Shown here: positions 37,062-44,923 of the stretch, in pieces | Layout: each line of letters starts with the position of its first letter | Position numbering within the stretch: the stretch's first letter is position 1 | Assembly: GCA_903828145.1 (NCBI GenBank) | Contig: CAIKKY010000006.1 | Span: forward strand, 372,001 to 436,000 | Source of the DNA: an uncultured Hyphomicrobiales bacterium | GTDB lineage: Bacteria; Pseudomonadota; Alphaproteobacteria; Rhizobiales; Devosiaceae | Reading direction: 5' to 3' | DNA: 64,000 nucleotides | Made by a program: the position numbers and the translations under genes | The notes under the pieces: model-generated | What the model saw: only the letters and a program-made list of their open reading frames with translations | Databases searched by the model: none | Told to the model about the DNA's origin: nothing

Positions 37062-37871
37062 TCAGCCCCGCGCCTCGCGCACCAGCCGCATGAATTCCTT
37101 GGCCCGCTCAGGGTCAACCGGCTTCCAGGTATCGCCATCAACCTTCAGCGACGAGCCGACAATGCAGCCATCGGCCACCTTCAGCACGTCTTTCACCGTG
37201 GCGTGCTTAACCCCGGTATTGGCAAGAACCGGTGTAGTCGGCAGCGCCTTTTTCACCGCCTCAAGATCAACCATGCGGGCCGCCTCGCCGGTAATCGAGC
37301 CGGAAACAAGAATGGCATCGGGAATGGATGAGAACACCGCGCTGCGGGCCCGGTCGGCCAGAGGCCGCTGATCGAGCGAATAGGCGAATTCCGCCGACAC
37401 ATTATAGAGCATCGCGAGGTCCTGCCGGTTGAGCCGGTCGCGGTAGCGCATGGCCGCGCCCGCGTCAGGTGTCCACGGCCCCATATCCGACGCATAGGTG
37501 CCGGTGAAGATTTCGCGCACAAAGCGTGCACCCGTGGCCGCGGCAAGCGCCATGGAACTCATCGGGTCCCACAGCACATTGACGCCAAAGGGCACGGTGA
37601 TCTCGCTGCGCAGCTGGCCGATCACATAGGCCATGGTGGCGGTTGAGGCTGTATCGACCTTGAATTCATAGGGGCGGTCGTTCTCATTACCGAACATCAC
37701 GGCATCGAACCCGGCGGCGACCAGTGCCCGCAGATCCTTGCGCGCCCCCTCGACGATCGCCTCAATCCCGCCTGCGTGATCGTGAAGCGGCGAGCCCGGT
37801 AAAGCGCCAAGATGAACCATGGCAATGATGGGCTTGTTTTCGCCGAAAACGGCTTTAAACCGGGCTGTCAT
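37062..37871 (-). CDS. BtpA/SgcQ-family protein
   Basis: A 269-residue TIM-barrel protein of the BtpA family (KPIIAMVHLGALPGSP at the start, FDAVMFGNENDRPY, PFGVNVLWDP, FVREIFTGTYASDMG, VLANTGVKH). The name derives from a photosystem I biogenesis factor in cyanobacteria, but in proteobacteria the family member SgcQ lies in carbohydrate operons with the M42 protein SgcX. It heads the operon btpA-M42-kinase-SIS. The enzymatic reaction is not established; an aldolase, epimerase or nucleosidase-like role is possible given the fold. Confidence 0.82.
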   Translation of the reverse strand: MTARFKAVFGENKPIIAMVHLGALPGSPLHDHAGGIEAIVEGARKDLRALVAAGFDAVMFGNENDRPYEFKVDTASTATMAYVIGQLRSEITVPFGVNVLWDPMSSMALAAATGARFVREIFTGTYASDMGPWTPDAGAAMRYRDRLNRQDLAMLYNVSAEFAYSLDQRPLADRARSAVFSSIPDAILVSGSITGEAARMVDLEAVKKALPTTPVLANTGVKHATVKDVLKVADGCIVGSSLKVDGDTWKPVDPERAKEFMRLVREARG

Positions 37872-38117
37872 TTATCAGTAAAACCTCAAGGCGTTTCCAT
37901 GCCTTAGGCCTAGCATCCCCCCCTTTCCGCGTCCATGCGGCACAGGGTGGTTTGCCCCGATGAAAACCTTTTAATACGGGTTGTCTCAAGTTTCGGATCA
38001 TACACAAAAGCTTGATCGAACAGAACAAATCCTCGTCGCTTATCCCCCCGTAGATGCTGGTAACCGGTCCACAAGGGCCGGGAGCACTCCCGCTGACCAG
38101 GAAATCGGAGATTGACT

Positions 38118-38612
38118 ATGAAGCTGTTGAAGGCCCTCACCGTCGCCACCATGCTTGCGGCAAGCCCGCTTATGCTGATGCCCGCCCAGGCGGCCAATAT
38201 CGTCGAGACGGCCCAGTCGGCCGGCACGTTCAATACGCTTCTGGCAGCCGCCACGGCCGCCGGCCTTGCCGAAACGCTGGCCACCACGGCGAACATCACT
38301 GTGTTCGCGCCCACCGATGCGGCCTTTGCGGCGCTCCCGGCCGGCACGGTGGAAGACCTGCTGAAGCCTGAGAACAAGGACAAGCTGATTGCCATCCTCG
38401 GCGCCCATGTGGTCGCCCAGAAGATCATGGCCGCGGACATCAAGGACGGCGTTACTGAAGTGCCGACCCTGAACCCGAACGTGACTCTCAAGATCACCAA
38501 GGACGCGATGGGCGTAACCCTGCAGCTGTCGAACAGCGCCAAGGTTGTGACCGCCGATGTGGGCGCCGACAATGGCGTGATCCACGTGATCGACGCCGTG
38601 CTGCTGCCGTAA
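38118..38612 (+). CDS. Secreted fasciclin (FAS1) domain protein
   Basis: A 164-residue protein: signal peptide (residues 1-25, ending AQA) and one FAS1 domain with TFNTLLAAATAAGL, the H1-type box ITVFAPTDAAFAALPAG, and the H2-type NGVIHVIDAVLLP. FAS1 domains mediate cell-surface adhesion or are stress-induced periplasmic proteins in bacteria. ATG 38118 is preferred to TTG 38112. It stands alone: 246 bases from the divergent btpA operon, in which I see only likely promoter sequence, and followed by a strong terminator. Confidence 0.9.
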   Translation: MKLLKALTVATMLAASPLMLMPAQAANIVETAQSAGTFNTLLAAATAAGLAETLATTANITVFAPTDAAFAALPAGTVEDLLKPENKDKLIAILGAHVVAQKIMAADIKDGVTEVPTLNPNVTLKITKDAMGVTLQLSNSAKVVTADVGADNGVIHVIDAVLLP

Positions 38613-38637
38613 TCGGCTCCAGCTTTACCATCAGAGG

Positions 38638-38668
38638 GCGCGGGGACCTATGTTCCCGCGCTTTTTTT
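38638..38668 (+). terminator. Intrinsic terminator of the FAS1 gene
   Basis: A 10-base stem (38638-38647 with 38652-38661, one G-T pair) with loop CTAT, followed by seven T residues. Its T tract overlaps the stop codon of the minus-strand 46-residue gene. Confidence 0.9.
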
Positions 38669-38807
38669 ATGCGCCCAGCAGGGGGGCAAAGAGCGAGCCA
38701 TAGACACCGGCGGCGAGGCTGAGCGCAGCCAAAGCCAAAAGCAGCAGGGCCGGTGCCATGCCCCCTCGGTCCCTGCGACCAAGCGTCTCGCTTGCCTGTT
38801 TCGCCAC
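38667..38807 (-). CDS. 46-residue single-pass membrane protein
   Basis: A short frame on the minus strand from GTG (38805-38807) to TAA: basic N-terminus (AKQASETLGRRDRGG), then one hydrophobic helix (about residues 18-44, rich in Leu and Ala) ending LLGA. GGAGA lies seven bases before the start, a good ribosome binding site. It is convergent with the FAS1 gene and shares its terminator region. Amino acid layout and binding site support a real gene, but no homologue is recognised and short frames can arise by chance. Confidence 0.5.
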   Translation of the reverse strand: MAKQASETLGRRDRGGMAPALLLLALAALSLAAGVYGSLFAPLLGA

Positions 38808-39013
38808 GATTGCGTCTCCATACCGCCACACAAGACGTCATAGTGACGGGTGCGTTCCGGGCCCGCCATTCAGGCGAGTACGCAGGGTAGCGTTACCCAG
38901 CGGGTTGGGCTCGGCAGGCACGCGGCTGGCTATATTGCGTTTTATCAGCGGCTAGGTGCCGTCATCCACAGAACATTGCCTGTATTTTTGGGCGGGCTAA
39001 CGCAGGAATCGCT

Positions 39014-39040
39014 CCATTTTGGCAAGCGGAGCCAAAATGG
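39014..39040. repeat. Long inverted repeat in AT-rich intergenic region
   Basis: CCATTTTGGC (39014-39023) and GCCAAAATGG (39031-39040) form a perfect 10-base stem with a 7-base loop, extendable to 12 pairs with one G-T. There is no T tract after it, so it is not a classical terminator. It may be a protein-binding site, part of a small RNA, or a remnant of a mobile element. Confidence 0.5.
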
Positions 39041-39205
39041 GGTGGCGATTGATTGAAGTTGATTGCCGCTTTTATAAAGTTGACTGATCGGTCCACTAAG
39101 TCTCTTTTATACGCGATTACCCTAATCGATATAGAAGAAACATAAAGAATAGGCAATTAGGCCGTCCTAAATGCCTCTCTTTATAGCACAAATCGTTATG
39201 AAACT

Positions 39206-39219
39206 GGTCTCACTTCGGA
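39206..39219 (+). repeat. 14-base direct repeat, upstream copy
   Basis: GGTCTCACTTCGGA occurs here and again at 39693-39706, exactly flanking the winged-helix gene between them (487-base period). It is immediately followed by an imperfect mirror of itself (39229-39240), giving a possible hairpin. The repeat may mark an insertion or recombination event. Confidence 0.5.
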
Positions 39220-39337
39220 TAAAAATCTCGAAGGGTGAGATGTGACTACCAAAGTCAATCTGTGCCTGATCCAAGAAAGCCGTTGACGCCAACTTGGTAT
39301 GGTGCTTTTGACGATTAACACGTCTGAGGTGCCGGGT

Positions 39338-39655
39338 ATGCAAAGTCTAGACCGCCTTCTCCATCTGCTCACTCTGCTTGAGCGTCAGCATGGATTGAGT
39401 GATCTCGAGAAGGATGAGCGTCGTGTGTTTGACTTTATCGTCGAGGCGACATCGCAGGGTGTCCCGGTGGCGATGAGTCAAATCCTGAAGGCGCAACTGG
39501 TTTCTCGCGCCAGCACCTATCGACACGTCGCCGCCCTGCTCGATCAACGCTGCATCGAAGAAGGCTTTGAGAACGGCGAGCGCGTCTTCACCGTCGCCAG
39601 CCGCTTTGGCGATCTGGCGCGGGAACTGCGAGACGCGGCCCTGGCCACGAGCTGA
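39338..39655 (+). CDS. Small winged-helix regulator, paralogue A
   Basis: A 105-residue protein that is roughly half identical to the product at 41998-42318 (shared QSLDRL, LLTLL, HGLS, DERR-FDF, RAS-YRHV-AL, IEE, GER-TVA-RF). The middle looks like an IclR/MarR-type helix-turn-helix, with SRASTYRHVAALLDQ as recognition helix and ENGERVFTVASRF as wing; an N-terminal helix (residues 2-20) may dimerise. ATG 39338 follows GAGGTGCCGGGT. It is followed by a strong terminator, so it is a single-gene unit. Target and signal unknown. Confidence 0.65.
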   Translation: MQSLDRLLHLLTLLERQHGLSDLEKDERRVFDFIVEATSQGVPVAMSQILKAQLVSRASTYRHVAALLDQRCIEEGFENGERVFTVASRFGDLARELRDAALATS

Positions 39656-39692
39656 TCCGGCGCACGGGCCTGCCTTTCAGCGCAGCGGACCC

Positions 39693-39706
39693 GGTCTCAC
39701 TTCGGA
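39693..39706 (+). repeat. 14-base direct repeat, downstream copy
   Basis: Second copy of GGTCTCACTTCGGA, 37 bases after the stop of winged-helix paralogue A and just before its terminator. See the copy at 39206. Confidence 0.5.
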
Positions 39707-39726
39707 GCTCTCACTGAAGACCACCC

Positions 39727-39752
39727 AAAACGCCCCTTCGGGGGCGTTTTTT
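39727..39752 (+). terminator. Intrinsic terminator with UUCG loop after paralogue A
   Basis: AAAACGCCCC pairs with GGGGCGTTTT around a TTCG tetraloop (39737-39740) and is followed by further T residues. A very stable terminator. The remaining 220 bases up to the GH3 gene hold no gene and include another AT-rich patch at 39835-39870. Confidence 0.92.
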
Positions 39753-39972
39753 GTTGCTCCCGTCGGCTTCTCTGAGCGCCGCTACCGGCTGTCCCCTAGG
39801 GCCTACGGCAATTCCTGTGAGACAGTTTAGCAACGAAATCTCTATTTTGAGAAAACTAAATCACGACCGTCAAAATCCGTAGCAGGCGCTCTTTTTGTCC
39901 GCCGCCCGCGCCTCTTGCCAAGCCTGCTGCCCCTCGCCACTGTGGCATCACCGAATTCGGGGGGATAAGCGG

Positions 39973-41634
39973 TTGACGGACTTTCTGCGCCTTGCGCCCT
40001 TTTTGCTTGATGACGAAGCGCTTGCCTGGGTTGAAACCACCCGCGATGGCCTCAGCCTTGATGAACAGGTGGGCCAGCTCTTCAACTTCATGTCGCGCGG
40101 CACGGGGCCGGAAGAAGCTGAGCGGCTGCGCGCCCTGCAACCGGGCGGCATCACCCGCATGTTCGGGCCCGACTTCGAAACCGAAGCGAATCTGATGGAC
40201 CAGATCCGGGCCGAGGCCGGTATTCCGCTGTTGCTCTCGGCTGATCTTGAAGGCTCGTTGATGAGCCTGCGCTTTGGCACCGAGGTGCCCAATCCGCTGG
40301 CGCTGGCGGCGGTCGATGATGTGGCGGCGACCAGCGCCATCGCCACGATCATTGCCGAAGAGGGCGCGGCACTGGGCATCAACTGGAGCTTCACCCCGGT
40401 TATCGACATCAATACCAACTGGCGCAGCCCCATCGTGGCAACGCGCGGCTTTGGTGCCGATGTGGATCGGATCGAGCGCCATGCGCTCGCGACCATCAAG
40501 GCCTTTCAGGCGGCGGGCGTCGCGGCAACGGTCAAGCATTGGCCCGGCGACGGCGAAGACGACCGCGACCAGCACCTGGTGACCACCATCAACCCCCTTA
40601 GCATCGAGGATTGGGAGGCGACACATGGTCGGCTCTACCGCGCTGCCATAGCGGGGGGTGTCGACTCGGTGATGAGTGCCCATATCGCTTTTCCCGCTTT
40701 TGTCCGCGCCCTTGACCCCAATGCGACAACCGAAGCCTATCGTCCGGCCGCGGTCAGCCGCGTCCTCAATATTGATCTCCTGCGCGATCGGTTGGGCTTC
40801 AATGGGTTGATCGTGTCGGACGCGACGTCGATGGGCGGCTTCGGCGCCTTTGCGTCGCGGCGCGATATGCTGCCCGAGGTGATCGAAAACGGCTGCGACA
40901 TGATTCTGTTTTCGCCCGATCCCGACGCCGATATTGCTCTCATCCGCGCTGCGGTGCGCGATGGTCGCATCAGCAAGGGGCGGTTGCGGGACGCGCTGAC
41001 CCGAATTCTCGGGATGAAGGCCGCGCGCGGCCTCCACCGTCAGCCCTTTACACCGGCGCTGAGCCAGCGGGCCCGCGTGGGCCGCACGGAGAGCCGGGCT
41101 GTTGCCGAAGCGGTGTTCGCGCGGACGCCCACCCTCATCAAGGACACGACGGGCCTTTTACCGCTCAATCCGGCCCGGCACCGCCGCGTTCTCCTCGTCA
41201 CTGGCGGCGTGGTTACACCGTTCATGCCGCCACAGCCGCTGGCCCTCACGGCGCTGCTGGCCGCCGAAGGCTTCGAGGTAGAGCTACATGAGCCGGGAAA
41301 AATGATTGATCCGGCCGCGCATGATCTCGTGCTGTTTGCCCTGGCCGAAGAAACGCTGTTGCTGCGCGGGCGCATCTTCTTAGATTGGCACCGGCTCATG
41401 GGCGGCATCGATGTGGTCATGCAGCGCGTCTGGCACGATGTGCCCACGATCCTGATTTCCTTTGGTTTTCCCTATATGCTTTACGACGCGCCGCGCGTCC
41501 CAACGGCCATTAACGCCTATGGCTCGAGCCCTGCCATGCAAAAAGCCGTGCTCGATTGCCTACTCGGCCGCGTATCCTTCAACAGCTCAAGCCCTATAGA
41601 CCCGTTCTGCGGTCTCGAAGACGCACACTGGTAA
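39973..41634 (+). CDS. Glycoside hydrolase family 3 protein
   Basis: A 553-residue enzyme with a GH3 N-terminal TIM barrel. KHWPGDG begins at Lys188 (the K-H substrate motif) and VSDATSMGG places the nucleophile at Asp283. The usual NagZ form of the first motif, KHFPGHG with a DSH loop, is changed (PGDGEDDRDQH), so N-acetylglucosaminidase activity is not assured; a beta-glucosidase or related activity is possible. The C-terminal ~170 residues form a smaller alpha/beta sandwich. No signal peptide is seen, suggesting a cytosolic enzyme. TTG 39973 is chosen after GGGGGATAAGC. Confidence 0.82.
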   Translation: MTDFLRLAPFLLDDEALAWVETTRDGLSLDEQVGQLFNFMSRGTGPEEAERLRALQPGGITRMFGPDFETEANLMDQIRAEAGIPLLLSADLEGSLMSLRFGTEVPNPLALAAVDDVAATSAIATIIAEEGAALGINWSFTPVIDINTNWRSPIVATRGFGADVDRIERHALATIKAFQAAGVAATVKHWPGDGEDDRDQHLVTTINPLSIEDWEATHGRLYRAAIAGGVDSVMSAHIAFPAFVRALDPNATTEAYRPAAVSRVLNIDLLRDRLGFNGLIVSDATSMGGFGAFASRRDMLPEVIENGCDMILFSPDPDADIALIRAAVRDGRISKGRLRDALTRILGMKAARGLHRQPFTPALSQRARVGRTESRAVAEAVFARTPTLIKDTTGLLPLNPARHRRVLLVTGGVVTPFMPPQPLALTALLAAEGFEVELHEPGKMIDPAAHDLVLFALAEETLLLRGRIFLDWHRLMGGIDVVMQRVWHDVPTILISFGFPYMLYDAPRVPTAINAYGSSPAMQKAVLDCLLGRVSFNSSSPIDPFCGLEDAHW

Positions 41635-41672
41635 CAGGGGGGCGAAGACTACAGCCGCAATCGGGAAAGATT

Positions 41673-41746
41673 TGGCTGGGGAACCTGGATTCGAACCAAG
41701 ATTAACGGAGTCAGAGTCCGTTGTTCTACCATTGAACTATTCCCCA
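41673..41746 (-). tRNA. tRNA-Gln (anticodon CUG)
   Basis: A 74-base cloverleaf on the minus strand, including an encoded CCA end: acceptor stem TGGGGAA/TTCCCCA, D arm GTTC/GAAC, anticodon stem ACGGA/TCCGT with loop CTCTGAC (anticodon CTG, reading CAG), variable loop TAAT and T arm CTTGG-TTCGAAT-CCAGG. It stands alone in a 363-base gap. No integrase or repeat of its 3' end is seen nearby. Confidence 0.95.
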
Positions 41747-41997
41747 GCAGGCGCCGCAGAGGGCCGAGCGCTGGTTGCCGGTTGCACGGCACGCGCGGGC
41801 TTGTAGCATATTCGCCGCTACGATCAACACCTTCGTATGCGATCGGGCCTCGTCGAGCCTCGCGCGGCATTGGGCGTGGTGCTAAAGACCCAAAAGGGCC
41901 GCTTTCAGAGTGATAGTAAAACCTAACTCGTTCTATCCACTTTTCACTTGCACGAAACCGCCTGCCCATGCTGGAAGGCGACACTGCGGAGTTTACT

Positions 41998-42318
41998 ATG
42001 CCTCAAAGCCTTGATCGCCTGTTCTACCTCCTCACCCTGCTGACGCGCGAGCATGGGTTGAGCGCCATGGCACCGGACGAACGCCGAATCTTCGATTTTC
42101 TCGTCGAAGAGGCCAATGGCGGCAAAGTTGTCACGATGTCCGTCCTTCTCACGCAAAAGATGATGCCGAGGGCGAGTGCCTATCGACATGTCAGTGCATT
42201 GATTGCAAAAGGATATATTGAGGAAGTCATCGTCGAGGGGGAGCGCGTCCTTACAGTCGCGAAACGGTTTGATGCTTTGGAAGAAGCTCTCAAAGATCTG
42301 GTCCGAGCGGACAACTGA
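41998..42318 (+). CDS. Small winged-helix regulator, paralogue B
   Basis: A 106-residue paralogue of the protein at 39338-39655, with the same plan: N-terminal helix, DERRIFDFLVEEA, recognition helix PRASAYRHVSALIAK, wing VEGERVLTVAKRF and a C-terminal helix. ATG 41998 follows GCGGAGTTT. The reading frame of the membrane protein gene begins inside its 3' end (47-base overlap), so the two are likely translated together. Paralogue A has no such partner. Confidence 0.65.
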   Translation: MPQSLDRLFYLLTLLTREHGLSAMAPDERRIFDFLVEEANGGKVVTMSVLLTQKMMPRASAYRHVSALIAKGYIEEVIVEGERVLTVAKRFDALEEALKDLVRADN

Positions 42319-42859
42319 GCTCCTTTATGTTGTCTTGATTGTCGCCGTGGCGCGGTACGGCGCTCTGGTTCTGCAATTTGGGTCGTTGCGCCTCTCCGAT
42401 CTGGACCGTTGGGTGGCCTGGGTCTTTCTCCCGGCCGGGGTCGGTGTCATTGCTGCGCTGGTCGTTGGCACCCGCGTGTTCCCCGGTGTGATGTTCGGTT
42501 CCTTCCTCTGGAATCTGTCCGGCCACCCAATGCCGCTCATCGACAATTTTCTTCTGTCGCTTGCGGGGGGCGCGGCTCCGTACCTGAGCCTTATCATCTT
42601 CCGCCGCCTCAAGCGGTTCAGGCCCGGTGAGGTCTGGCGCAACTACCGCCTCGTCGACATCGTGGGCTTTTCGGCCGTGCACGCCGTACTCAACTCGGGC
42701 CTCAACCACGGTGTATTCCTCTTGCCCGTCAGCGCGCGGCACTTCGCCTGGGATTCGCTCCTCGCTTCAATTGTTGGTGATTTCTCCGGGGGACTGGCGC
42801 TCTTTGTCCTCCTCAACGGGTTGATGCTCCTCGCCGTGTGGTCAATCCGCCGCCCGTGA
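42272..42859 (+). CDS. MASE1-like integral membrane protein
   Basis: About 195 residues with six or so hydrophobic helices. The segment FLPAGVGVIAALVVGTRVFPGVMFGSFLWNL resembles in its pattern the MASE1 membrane sensor domain (PAG, then G-R-x-x-PG, then an N-L end), a domain usually fused to a kinase or GGDEF output; here there is no output domain. ATG 42272 lies inside the upstream winged-helix gene. A membrane sensor working with the cytosolic regulator is an attractive but untested reading. Confidence 0.6.
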   Translation: MLWKKLSKIWSERTTELLYVVLIVAVARYGALVLQFGSLRLSDLDRWVAWVFLPAGVGVIAALVVGTRVFPGVMFGSFLWNLSGHPMPLIDNFLLSLAGGAAPYLSLIIFRRLKRFRPGEVWRNYRLVDIVGFSAVHAVLNSGLNHGVFLLPVSARHFAWDSLLASIVGDFSGGLALFVLLNGLMLLAVWSIRRP

Positions 42860-42920
42860 AGTGTCGTTGCGCTTCGACGGCCGATCCACTAACCTTGATC
42901 CCGACTAGAGAACTCGTCCC

Positions 42921-44201
42921 ATGACGGGCGCTCCGGGGTTCGCCCCGCCGATGCGACCGCGTGGGCTAAAGTGGAGATCCAACGTGGCCGAATTCCATCG
43001 GCCCGCGCCCGCGTCGCCCGCTGAAGGGGGGACGCGTTCCCGCGTCCAAGGGGGCAGTCCGCCCGCTCTGGACGTGGCTGGCGAGCGCAATGCGCCGGCC
43101 AAGCGGGTGTCTCAGCCGCCAGACCTGTCGTCCGGTGATCAGCCGGGTGCAGGGGGGCAATCCGGCTCGGGTGCAGCGCGCCGCCCGCGCGGGCCGCTCT
43201 ATGCTGCGCTCGATCTTGGCACCAACAACTGTCGCCTGCTCATTGCACGTCCGCACGAAGACGGCTTTAGGGTGCTCGACGGGTTCACCCGCATCGTGCG
43301 CCTTGGCGAGGGGTTGACGACCACCGGACGGCTGTCCGACGCCGCGATGGAGCGCACCATCGAAGCGCTGCGGCAGTGCCGCAACAAGCTCAATGAACAT
43401 GCCCCGGCGCGCATGCGCCTCATTGCGACCGAAGCCTGCCGTGCCGCCGCCAATGGTGCCGAATTCATCGCCCGCATCGAAACCGATCTGGGGCTCAGCC
43501 TCGAAATCGTCGATCGCCAGACCGAAGCCGCACTGGCGGTGACCGGTTGCGCCGACCTGATCGACGAGGCCGCCGCCGGCGCCCTGATCTTTGATATCGG
43601 CGGGGGCTCGTCCGAACTCGCCTGGCTCGATTTCCGCGGCGGCCGCCCGCGACGGCAGGGGCGCATGGCCTCATCAATCCGCTCGTGGCAGTCGCTGCCC
43701 GTCGGCGTCGTCTCGATTGCCGAAAAATTCGGCGGCGTCGACGTGACCCCCGATTCCTTTGAGGCCATGGTCAGTTTCGTGGCCCAGCACCTCAAACAGT
43801 TCCGCGGCCGCGAAAAGCTGCGCCAGATGATTGCCGAGCACCCGGTGCATCTCGTGGGCACCTCGGGCACCGTGACCACGCTCGCCGGGCTGCATCTGGG
43901 GCTTGAGCGGTATGAGCGCCAGAAGGTCGATGGCCTGTGGATGACGCGCGAGGAATTGGCCGCCACCACGCGGGCCCTGCTTGCCATGCCCTATGATCGG
44001 CGCGTGGCGCACCCCTGCATCGGCCGCGACCGCGCCGATCTCGTCCTGCCCGGCTGCGCCATTTTCGAGGCGATCCACCGCGAATGGCCGACCGAGCGCG
44101 TGCGCGTGGCTGATCGCGGCTTGCGCGAGGGCATTCTGATTTCGCTGATCGACGCCGATCGGGCAGGGCGCGGCAACCGGCCGCCCAAAAGGAGGCGATA
44201 A
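42921..44201 (+). CDS. Ppx/GppA phosphatase family protein
   Basis: A 426-residue exopolyphosphatase / guanosine pentaphosphate phosphohydrolase-family protein. After a ~90-residue low-complexity, basic and proline-rich N-terminal tail come the phosphate-binding motifs of the actin-like ATPase fold: [15 protein letters not shown] and [13 protein letters not shown], then [12 protein letters not shown]. It is expected to hydrolyse polyphosphate or pppGpp and so affects the stringent response. The tail may be shorter, since the first ATG has a weak binding site (ATG 42951 is an alternative). Its stop overlaps the ATG of rlmE (TAATG). Confidence 0.85.
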   Translation: MTGAPGFAPPMRPRGLKWRSNVAEFHRPAPASPAEGGTRSRVQGGSPPALDVAGERNAPAKRVSQPPDLSSGDQPGAGGQSGSGAARRPRGPLYAALDLGTNNCRLLIARPHEDGFRVLDGFTRIVRLGEGLTTTGRLSDAAMERTIEALRQCRNKLNEHAPARMRLIATEACRAAANGAEFIARIETDLGLSLEIVDRQTEAALAVTGCADLIDEAAAGALIFDIGGGSSELAWLDFRGGRPRRQGRMASSIRSWQSLPVGVVSIAEKFGGVDVTPDSFEAMVSFVAQHLKQFRGREKLRQMIAEHPVHLVGTSGTVTTLAGLHLGLERYERQKVDGLWMTREELAATTRALLAMPYDRRVAHPCIGRDRADLVLPGCAIFEAIHREWPTERVRVADRGLREGILISLIDADRAGRGNRPPKRRR

Positions 44202-44917
44202 TGACCAAAGGCACAGGCCAGGGCATTGGACGACGCGGCGACCGTGATCTCAAGGTTCGCGTGAAAACCGCCAAGGGCCGCAAGATCGGCTCGACGCTGT
44301 GGCTGCAACGCCAGCTCAACGACCCTTATGTGGCGCGCGCCCGCACCGATGGCTATCGCTCGCGGGCCGCCTATAAGCTCAAAGAGCTTGATGAGCGCTA
44401 TCACCTGTTCAAAAAGGGCCAGCGTATTGTTGATCTCGGCGCCGCGCCCGGCGGCTGGTCGCTCGTGGCTGCGCCCATCGTCGGCTCAACCGAAACCGCG
44501 CCGCTGATTGTCGGTATCGATTACCTGGAGATGGACCCCATTCCGGGCGTGATCCTGCTCAAAAAGGATTTCACCGATGAAGATGCGCCCGATCAGTTGA
44601 TCGCAGCGCTGGGGGGGCACAAGCCCGATGTGGTGATGTCCGATATGGCCGCGCCCACCACCGGGCACCGCGCCACCGATCACCTGCGCATTATCGCGCT
44701 CGTCGAACTGGCGGCCGATTTCGCGGTTCAGGTGCTGGCCCCGGGCGGCACCTTCATTGCCAAGGTGTTCCAGGGCGGCACCGAGCATGAGCTACTGGCG
44801 CTCCTGAAACGGCATTTTGCCACGACGCTCCATGCCAAACCCAAGGCGAGCCGCGCCGATTCGGCGGAGACCTACCTCGTGGCACGGGGCTTCAAGGGCG
44901 ACCAGCACGACGAATAA
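44201..44917 (+). CDS. rlmE: 23S rRNA (uridine-2'-O) methyltransferase
   Basis: A 238-residue FtsJ/RrmJ-type enzyme that methylates U2552 of 23S rRNA. The K-D-K-E catalytic set is present: Lys in [14 protein letters not shown], Asp in [10 protein letters not shown], Lys in [10 protein letters not shown], with the SAM site [11 protein letters not shown]. It has a ~40-residue basic N-terminal extension ([15 protein letters not shown]) seen in alphaproteobacteria. Co-transcribed with the ppx/gppA gene. Six bases separate its stop from the stop of the facing exporter gene. Confidence 0.93.
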   Translation: MTKGTGQGIGRRGDRDLKVRVKTAKGRKIGSTLWLQRQLNDPYVARARTDGYRSRAAYKLKELDERYHLFKKGQRIVDLGAAPGGWSLVAAPIVGSTETAPLIVGIDYLEMDPIPGVILLKKDFTDEDAPDQLIAALGGHKPDVVMSDMAAPTTGHRATDHLRIIALVELAADFAVQVLAPGGTFIAKVFQGGTEHELLALLKRHFATTLHAKPKASRADSAETYLVARGFKGDQHDE

Positions 44918-44923
44918 TGCCGC

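Larger units (their letters stand above)
38808..39337. other. Gene-free, partly AT-rich stretch
   Basis: About 530 bases without a convincing gene. The part from 39050 to 39250 is clearly richer in A and T than the surrounding sequence. It contains the inverted repeat at 39014-39040, a 14-base sequence repeated after the next gene, and a TTGACG at 39283 that could be a -35 element for the winged-helix gene. The short frames that cross it cut through the inverted repeat and lack binding sites. Confidence 0.5.

Noticed and set aside
38850-39056. 68-residue plus-strand frame in the gene-free stretch
   Set aside because: No ribosome binding site, crosses the inverted repeat, and no domain-like sequence.
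41673-41746. Integration site at tRNA-Gln
   Set aside because: No integrase, no repeat of the tRNA 3' end and no foreign gene block next to it were seen.
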